This document shows, piece after piece, positions 59,354 to 64,000 of a DNA stretch of 64,000 nt. Position numbers and translations under genes: made by a program. Below the pieces are notes generated by a model that searched no databases, was not told where the DNA came from, and worked only from the letters and a program-made list of their open reading frames with translations. Position 1 is the stretch's first letter, and each line of letters begins with the position of its first letter. Source of the DNA: Cytophagales bacterium UBA2561 (GTDB lineage: Bacteria; Bacteroidota; Bacteroidia; Cytophagales; Thermoflexibacteraceae); NCBI GenBank assembly GCA_002340355.1, contig DDLX01000028.1, positions 186,001 through 250,000 on the forward strand, in the 5' to 3' direction.

Positions 59354-62224
59354 ATGACCCTAAAAGAAGAAATAGAAGAAAACTTACAAACTAAAGATCC
59401 AGAACTTGATTTAGGTTTCGAAGAACTTAACGGCACTGAGCCTGAACTGGAATTATTAAAAAAGTGTAAACATTTGAAATCCCTTGATTTAAGTTTTAAC
59501 CAAATTCAGGACATTTCTTTTTTGAAATCTTTAACCCAATTAAAATCCCTTCATTTAAGCTATAACCAAATTCAGGATATTTTTTTTTTAGAATCTTTAA
59601 CCCAATTAAAATCCCTTCATTTAAGCTATAACCAAATTCAGGATATTTCTTTTTTAGAATCTTTAACCCAATTAAAATCCCTTCATTTAAGCTATAACCA
59701 AATTCAGGACTATTCCTTTTTAAAATCTTTAACCCAATTACAAATCCTTGATTTAAGCCAAAACCAAATTCAGGACTATTCCTTTTTAAAATCTTTAAAC
59801 CAATTACAAATCCTTGATTTAAGCCAAAACCAAATTCAGGACTATTCTTTTTTAAAATCTTTAAACCAATTACAAGTCCTTGGTTTAAGCCAAAACCAAA
59901 TTCAGGATATTTCTTTTTTACAATCTTTAAACCAATTACAAACCCTTGATTTAAGCCAAAACCAAATTCAGGACTATTCTTTTCTAAAATCTTTAAACCA
60001 ATTACAAACCCTTGATTTAAGCGATAACCAAATTCAGGACTATTCTTTTTTGAAATCTTTAACCCAATTACAAGACCTTTATTTAAGAAGAAACCAAATT
60101 CAGGACATTTCTTTTTTGAAATCTTTAACCCAATTACAAGACCTTTATTTAAGAAGAAACCAAATTCAGGACATTTCTTTTTTGAAATCTTTAAACCAAT
60201 TACAAACCCTTCATTTAAGCCAAAACCAAATTCAGGACATTTCTTTTTTACAACCTTTAAACCAATTACAAACCCTTCATTTAAGCCAAAACCAAATTCA
60301 GGACATTTCTTTTTTAAAATCTTTAAACCAATTACAAACCCTTGATTTAAGCGATAACCAAATTCAGGACATTTCTTTTTTAAAATCTTTAAACCAATTA
60401 CAAACCCTTGATTTAAGCGATAACCAAATTCAGGACATTTCATTAGATTTTCTCAGTTATTTCCCTAAACTCAAAAAATTGTATTTATATGATAATCCCA
60501 TTCAAAATATTCCAGAAGAAATTTTTAATAAATCTCTTGAAAATATAGGAGACGTTCGCAACTTTTTAGAAGACCAAAAAAAAGCATCAAAACCAAATAA
60601 AACCCTGAAAATCATTTTGATAGGAAATGGTTCAGTAGGTAAAATCCAAATTGCCAAATATTGGACAGAAGGCGAAAACTTTGTATTCAATACGCAACAT
60701 GACTCCACTCATGCCATTGTTTTACTGGACAAAAAATTAGGGGATGTTTGCTTACAAATTTGGGACTTTGCAGGGCAAGATATTTACCATGCAACCCATC
60801 GTCTTTTTATGCAAACCAATGCGGTATTTTTCTTGGTCTGGGATTTTGAGAATGAAAATCAGGAATGCCATACATGGGACGGCAAATCGTATAAAAATGA
60901 ACAGCTACGGTATTGGTTAGAATATGCACGGCATTTTGGCAAAAAAAGCCCCATTGTCGTACTTCAAAACAAGGTGGATACCCCAGAAGACCAAGCCAAA
61001 CACTACACCCTCAAAGACGAAAAAGCCTTTGAAGCCGAATTTCCGATTTTGAAGTTTTTGCAGGTTTCCGCCCAAAAAGGGACGGGTTTTAAGGCATTAG
61101 AAAGTATTTTAGAAACTGCCTTTGAGCAAAACGAAGTCCTTCGCCAACAACTGGCTATTGAAATGCCTACTTCTTGGCTTGAGGTTCGGAAAATTATTTA
61201 TGGGATACAAAAGAAAGGAATAAAAACTCTCAGTATCAAGGTTTTTGAGAATTTTTGTAATAAACACGGTATCAAAAAATCGACCCAAAGTTTACTCAAT
61301 TATCTGCACAATGCAGGAGTTTTGTATTATCGACAAGGTTATTTTAATAGTCAAATTATTTTAAATCAATCTTGGACAATTCAGGCAATTTATAAGGTTT
61401 TGGACAGAGCAAGCCCTCATTTCGAGTGTTTACAACTCCAAAAAGGTAAAATCACTTATCGGAATATTGAAAAAATTTGGGCAGAAAATGAGGACGATGA
61501 ATGGGAATTATTTATTGATTTTATGCTTAGTGCGGAGCTTTGTTTTGAAACTACAAAAGATAAAGATGGGTATGTTCCCTTGAAACACCGTAGTTTTGTT
61601 ATCCCTCAGCTTTTACCCGAAAATCCGAGAGCAGAAGTTTATTTTTATAGGGACGAAATGCCCGAAAACAAACGGCTGGATTATCAGTTTTTGCCAAAGG
61701 TTTTTATCCAACGTTTTATTGTGAAGGCAGGTCATTTTTCGGAGGTGGAAGATATGTGGCAAAGGGGTATTTATTTGCAAACTCAAGAAGGTGAGGCAGT
61801 TGTCGAATCAAATAATGACCCAAAACAGCCCCAAATTTCGATTTCGGCAAGCAATTTACGTATCATCAAAAAAATCCAAGAAGAACTATCCGTAATTGCG
61901 GATGAAGGGAACATCAAAGCCCAAGAATCAGACGGAAAACTAAGCGATACAGAACGTTATTGGCAAAAGAAATTTTTTGGATTAAATGGTTTACACCAGA
62001 AAATAAAAACCTCGAAGCCCACTATTCAAAAAGCACTTAAGCATCTGGAAAGAACCGAATATGCTGGTTACATTGCTGAAATGGAGAAAGTTACACCTAA
62101 AAATTTACGAGCAACTTTAACTGCTTTAGAAAATACCGTAATTGAAGGAAAAGTAGGCTGGGAACTCCAAGAACGAATGAAGGGGTTTGCCAATAAGGTT
62201 AATAGTTTATTGTTAAATAATTGA
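59354..62224 (+). CDS. ROCO protein: LRR - Roc GTPase - COR - C-terminal domain
   Basis: 956 residues from the ATG at 59354 (MTLKEEIEENLQTKDPELD). In order: N-cap, about 16 LRRs of 22 residues (about 40-385), Roc GTPase (about 415-590), COR (about 600-860) and a helical C-terminal domain (about 865-956). The P-loop is GNGSVGKI (residues 424-431), with Ile431 in place of the usual Thr/Ser. G3 DFAGQD and G4 QNKVD are intact. COR motifs include PTSWLEVRKII and LNYLHNAGVLYY with KHRSFVIPQLLPENP. No signal peptide: cytoplasmic. The LRRs are encoded by 66-bp units of very high DNA identity. Its N-terminus resembles the LRR-only protein at 9184. Function is unknown; ROCO proteins act as dimeric GTP-regulated signalling platforms. 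Confidence 0.9.
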   Translation: MTLKEEIEENLQTKDPELDLGFEELNGTEPELELLKKCKHLKSLDLSFNQIQDISFLKSLTQLKSLHLSYNQIQDIFFLESLTQLKSLHLSYNQIQDISFLESLTQLKSLHLSYNQIQDYSFLKSLTQLQILDLSQNQIQDYSFLKSLNQLQILDLSQNQIQDYSFLKSLNQLQVLGLSQNQIQDISFLQSLNQLQTLDLSQNQIQDYSFLKSLNQLQTLDLSDNQIQDYSFLKSLTQLQDLYLRRNQIQDISFLKSLTQLQDLYLRRNQIQDISFLKSLNQLQTLHLSQNQIQDISFLQPLNQLQTLHLSQNQIQDISFLKSLNQLQTLDLSDNQIQDISFLKSLNQLQTLDLSDNQIQDISLDFLSYFPKLKKLYLYDNPIQNIPEEIFNKSLENIGDVRNFLEDQKKASKPNKTLKIILIGNGSVGKIQIAKYWTEGENFVFNTQHDSTHAIVLLDKKLGDVCLQIWDFAGQDIYHATHRLFMQTNAVFFLVWDFENENQECHTWDGKSYKNEQLRYWLEYARHFGKKSPIVVLQNKVDTPEDQAKHYTLKDEKAFEAEFPILKFLQVSAQKGTGFKALESILETAFEQNEVLRQQLAIEMPTSWLEVRKIIYGIQKKGIKTLSIKVFENFCNKHGIKKSTQSLLNYLHNAGVLYYRQGYFNSQIILNQSWTIQAIYKVLDRASPHFECLQLQKGKITYRNIEKIWAENEDDEWELFIDFMLSAELCFETTKDKDGYVPLKHRSFVIPQLLPENPRAEVYFYRDEMPENKRLDYQFLPKVFIQRFIVKAGHFSEVEDMWQRGIYLQTQEGEAVVESNNDPKQPQISISASNLRIIKKIQEELSVIADEGNIKAQESDGKLSDTERYWQKKFFGLNGLHQKIKTSKPTIQKALKHLERTEYAGYIAEMEKVTPKNLRATLTALENTVIEGKVGWELQERMKGFANKVNSLLLNN
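59474..60445 (+). repeat. Tandem 66-bp LRR-coding repeat, 15 units
   Basis: The AACCAAATTCAGGA motif (encoding NQIQD) recurs at exactly 66-bp steps from 59498 to 60422 (15 copies). Adjacent units share all but a few bases; only the codons at the variable LRR surface positions differ (e.g. SYN, SQN, SDN, RRN). The period is a multiple of three, and the antisense strand is also free of stops across most of the array. Recent expansion by unequal recombination or slippage is likely. Confidence 0.9.
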
Positions 62225-62235
62225 TTTTCAACTCT

Positions 62236-62355
62236 CTACCCTACTAAAAATGATTTATAAAATATATTAGTATTAAAATTGTTTAACAATCTTCGTTTAT
62301 CAGGCTGAAAAGTTTGCAAACCCACCGCTACGGAAAAATTAAATTTGATTTAATT
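62236..62355 (-). mobile_element. MITE-like element, family A, incomplete copy
   Basis: Matches the reverse complement of the element at 21383-21567. It starts with CTACCCTACTAAAA and continues through GTTTAACAATCTTCGTTTAT-like sequence to CCCACCGCTACGGAAAAATT and AAATTTGATT. One hairpin arm (about 17-22 bp) and the distal terminal repeat are missing. It starts 12 bp after the ROCO stop codon and runs into the aroA promoter. Confidence 0.6.
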
Positions 62356-62376
62356 TGTGTGAATCAATTACCTTTG
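62344..62376 (+). promoter_or_regulatory. Bacteroidota-type promoter for aroA
   Basis: TTTG (62344-62347), 21 bp, then TACCTTTG (62369-62376). The start codon is 32 bp downstream. The upstream TTTG lies in sequence homologous to the family A repeat. Confidence 0.55.
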
Positions 62377-62407
62377 TTTGCTATATATCCAAAAAAAAAC
62401 GCTGAAA

Positions 62408-63676
62408 ATGATGACTCAAACGATAAAGACTGAACCTCAATTTTTTGGGGCAGAAGCTCTAAAAATCCAACATTCTACCCGAAAAGTTCAAGCAGATATT
62501 CAGCTTACTTCGTCCAAAAGTGAAAGTAATCGAGTTTTGATAATCAATGCTTTAACAGAAAATAAATCAAAATTAGAAAACCTATCGGCAGCACGAGATA
62601 CCGTAACAATGCAACGGCTTTTGAGCTCCGAAAGCTCTGAATTGAACGTATTGGATGCAGGCACAACCATGCGATTTCTGACGGCTTTTTGTACCGTAAC
62701 CAATCGCCAAAACACCACTCTGACAGGAACAAAACGGATGCAAGAACGTCCTATAAAAATTTTGGTAGATGCGCTTCAGAAACTTGGTGCCGAAATCGAA
62801 TACCTCAATAACGATGGATTCCCTCCTATTTTAATAAAAAACTTTATTTCTCAAAATAATACTATTCAGATTCGAGGTGATATCAGTAGTCAATATATTT
62901 CGGCATTGCTGATGATAGCCCCTCTCCTACCCGATGGATTGGTATTGAAACTAACGGGAAAAGTTGGTTCAAAACCTTATATTCAAATGACACTAAATTT
63001 GATGCAACATTTTGGGGTTCAATATAAATGGCAAGAAAATCAAATTAAAATTGCACCTCAAAAATATACTTCTTCGAATTATATGGTAGAATCTGATTGG
63101 TCTGGAGCCAGTTATTGGTATGCGATAGCTTCAATGGCAGATGATGCTAAAATAAGTTTGTGGGGTTTACGGAAAAAATCACATCAGGGAGATAGGGCTA
63201 TTGTTCAAATTATGGAAAAATTGGGCGTAAAAACTGAATTTACGAAAACTGGTGTAAATTTGGTCAAAACCCAAGCGGTGAATAGTCTTGAGTGGGATTT
63301 TACACATTGTCCTGATTTGGCTCAAACCATTGCAGTTATTGGAGCAATGAAAGGTATTTCACTGAAAATGACAGGATTAGAAAGCTTACGTATCAAAGAA
63401 ACTGACCGTATTTCGGCAATTGCTCAGGAACTCCAAAAATTTGATATTCAAACGAAAATTATAGGAGACGAAGAATTACATATTTTACCAAACCAAACAC
63501 CTAAAGCTCCTTTGGAAATGATAAATACCTACAAAGATCATAGAATGGCGATGGCTTTTGCCCCTGCTTCCTTGTTGTTTCCTTTGGAAATCGAACGTCC
63601 GAAGGTGGTTGAGAAATCCTACCCAAGTTATTGGGAAGATTTATTAAAAGCAGATTTTCAAATTACAACCATCTGA
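62408..63676 (+). CDS. aroA: 3-phosphoshikimate 1-carboxyvinyltransferase (EPSP synthase)
   Basis: 422 residues from the ATG at 62408 (a second ATG follows at once). It makes EPSP from shikimate 3-phosphate and PEP in aromatic amino-acid synthesis. Motifs: SKSESNRVLI, VLDAGTTMRFLTAF, MQERPIKILVDALQKLGA, ISSQYISALL, SDWSGASYWYA, LRIKETDRI and TYKDHRMAMAFAP. These differ in detail from the E. coli enzyme (e.g. DAGTTMR for NAGTAMR, DWSGAS for DxSSA), as in other Bacteroidota. It is a single gene, with a family A repeat fragment downstream. Confidence 0.95.
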   Translation: MMTQTIKTEPQFFGAEALKIQHSTRKVQADIQLTSSKSESNRVLIINALTENKSKLENLSAARDTVTMQRLLSSESSELNVLDAGTTMRFLTAFCTVTNRQNTTLTGTKRMQERPIKILVDALQKLGAEIEYLNNDGFPPILIKNFISQNNTIQIRGDISSQYISALLMIAPLLPDGLVLKLTGKVGSKPYIQMTLNLMQHFGVQYKWQENQIKIAPQKYTSSNYMVESDWSGASYWYAIASMADDAKISLWGLRKKSHQGDRAIVQIMEKLGVKTEFTKTGVNLVKTQAVNSLEWDFTHCPDLAQTIAVIGAMKGISLKMTGLESLRIKETDRISAIAQELQKFDIQTKIIGDEELHILPNQTPKAPLEMINTYKDHRMAMAFAPASLLFPLEIERPKVVEKSYPSYWEDLLKADFQITTI

Positions 63677-63699
63677 TAACCAAAAAATAAAGCATTGTT

Positions 63700-63765
63700 C
63701 TCCGTAGCGGTGGATTTGCAAACCCACCGCTACGGAAAAATGGCTTTTTAGCCCGATAAACAAAG
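63700..63765. repeat. Family A repeat fragment with perfect hairpin
   Basis: CCGTAGCGGTGG (63702-63713) pairs perfectly with CCACCGCTACGG (63724-63735), followed by AAAAATGG and GATAAACAAAG as in the element at 21383-21567. The terminal repeats are absent. It lies 24 bp after aroA and before the convergent gene, so it may serve as a terminator on either strand. Confidence 0.65.
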
Positions 63766-63784
63766 TATTTTTTGGGATATCTTC

Positions 63785-64000
63785 TTAAATTTCATTAACT
63801 TCCTTTCGTTCACTCAGTTCTCCTTCTATCCAAATTTCGGTTCTAATCACCTCTTGATTTTTATTAAAAAAATACCATTTTCCATGCTTTAAGCCATATC
63901 TTAAAGTTCCTTTTTCTAACAGTACACCATTTTCATCATAATTTTCAACCTCTTCTTTTCTTTTAGTAGAAATTCCTGTATTTGCCAAAAATACACCATA
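63785..64000 (-). CDS. MORN/YwqK-type repeat protein, C-terminal part (start outside window)
   Basis: The minus-strand frame is open to the right edge of the window, so the start lies outside. The visible 72 residues contain ENYDENGVLLEKGTLRYG, LKHGKWYFFNKN and a closing IEGELSERKEVNEI. The pattern (YxxNGxLxxxGxxxxGxKxGxWxxY) is that of MORN-like YwqK antitoxin-annotated proteins common in Bacteroidota. They are often secreted and their function is unsettled. A toxin gene is not visible in the window. It is convergent with aroA. Confidence 0.6.
   Translation of the reverse strand, partial: YGVFLANTGISTKRKEEVENYDENGVLLEKGTLRYGLKHGKWYFFNKNQEVIRTEIWIEGELSERKEVNEI

Noticed and set aside
59496..60443. 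A 315-residue open frame on the minus strand, antisense to the ROCO LRR array
   Set aside because: It is a by-product of the 66-bp repeat, whose period is a multiple of three and lacks antisense stops. The predicted protein is a low-complexity repeat with no start signal or homologous features.
59474..60445. Regular 66-bp repeat that might be a CRISPR array
   Set aside because: There are no repeat-spacer alternations. The units are continuous, in frame and encode LRRs, and no cas genes are present.
63785..64000. Complete small gene with a TTG start at 63988
   Set aside because: The frame stays open to the window edge, and the MORN-like pattern implies a longer protein; I treat it as partial.

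Overview
The window is AT-rich bacterial chromosome, almost certainly from a Bacteroidota member and most likely the order Cytophagales. The evidence is a type IX secretion sorting domain on the first gene, several promoters of the Bacteroidota type (TTG or TTTG, about 20 bp, TAnnTTTG), few Shine-Dalgarno sequences, DUF349 and TPR-coiled-coil-SpoIIE proteins, and a ROCO (LRR-Roc-COR) protein. The genus assignment is inference. I recognised no rRNA, tRNA, CRISPR array, complete insertion sequence or prophage.

Layout. 1-12.9 kb: the end of a large secreted Ig/LRR protein, an outer-membrane porin, a TPR-PP2C signalling protein, an LRR-only protein that looks like a truncated ROCO, a nucleoside-type MFS transporter and an Rpn-type nuclease. 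13-25.8 kb: glyA, a dicarboxylate/amino acid symporter, an NlpC/P60 lipoprotein, a receiver-kinase plus PAS-kinase pair, an M20 amidohydrolase, an OmpA-yraN pair, a small Cys/Asp-rich lipoprotein and a quinone-oxidoreductase-like enzyme. 26-41 kb: housekeeping genes (valS, yqgE, a DUF349 protein, an HI0933 flavoprotein, deoC, tryptophan 2,3-dioxygenase, topA, an IscA-type protein), with a degenerate histidine kinase and an uncharacterised protein with a possible L,D-transpeptidase-like motif. 41-57.4 kb: a glycosyltransferase, 3-hydroxybutyryl-CoA dehydrogenase, rsgA, a membrane Fe-S protein, siroheme methyltransferase, ABC ATPases, LysM and lolD, an orphan TRAP binding protein with a DUF481 outer-membrane protein, yajC, a lipoprotein, a Cys/Met PLP enzyme and an SNF symporter. 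57.4-62.4 kb: an accessory island (XRE regulator, two DUF29-like paralogues, and a ROCO protein with 15 near-identical LRR units). 62.4-64 kb: aroA and the end of a MORN/YwqK-type gene.

The most unusual material is the ROCO island and the small repeats near it. Two families of non-coding, MITE-like elements occur. Family A (ends CTACCCTACTAAAA, internal hairpin CCGTAGCGGTGG) lies at 21383-21567, 62236-62355 and, as a fragment, 63700-63765. Family B (ends AGAGGTTGTTTAA) lies at 33315-33486 and 57608-57745. One copy of each borders the ROCO island. A family B copy supplies the stop codon of the degenerate histidine kinase, and a family A copy overlaps the aroA promoter. The ROCO GTPase has Ile in place of the P-loop Thr/Ser.

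Most genes sit in short operons or stand alone, separated by strong hairpin terminators. Many of these share one design: an outer stem plus an inner AAG...CTT-like stem.
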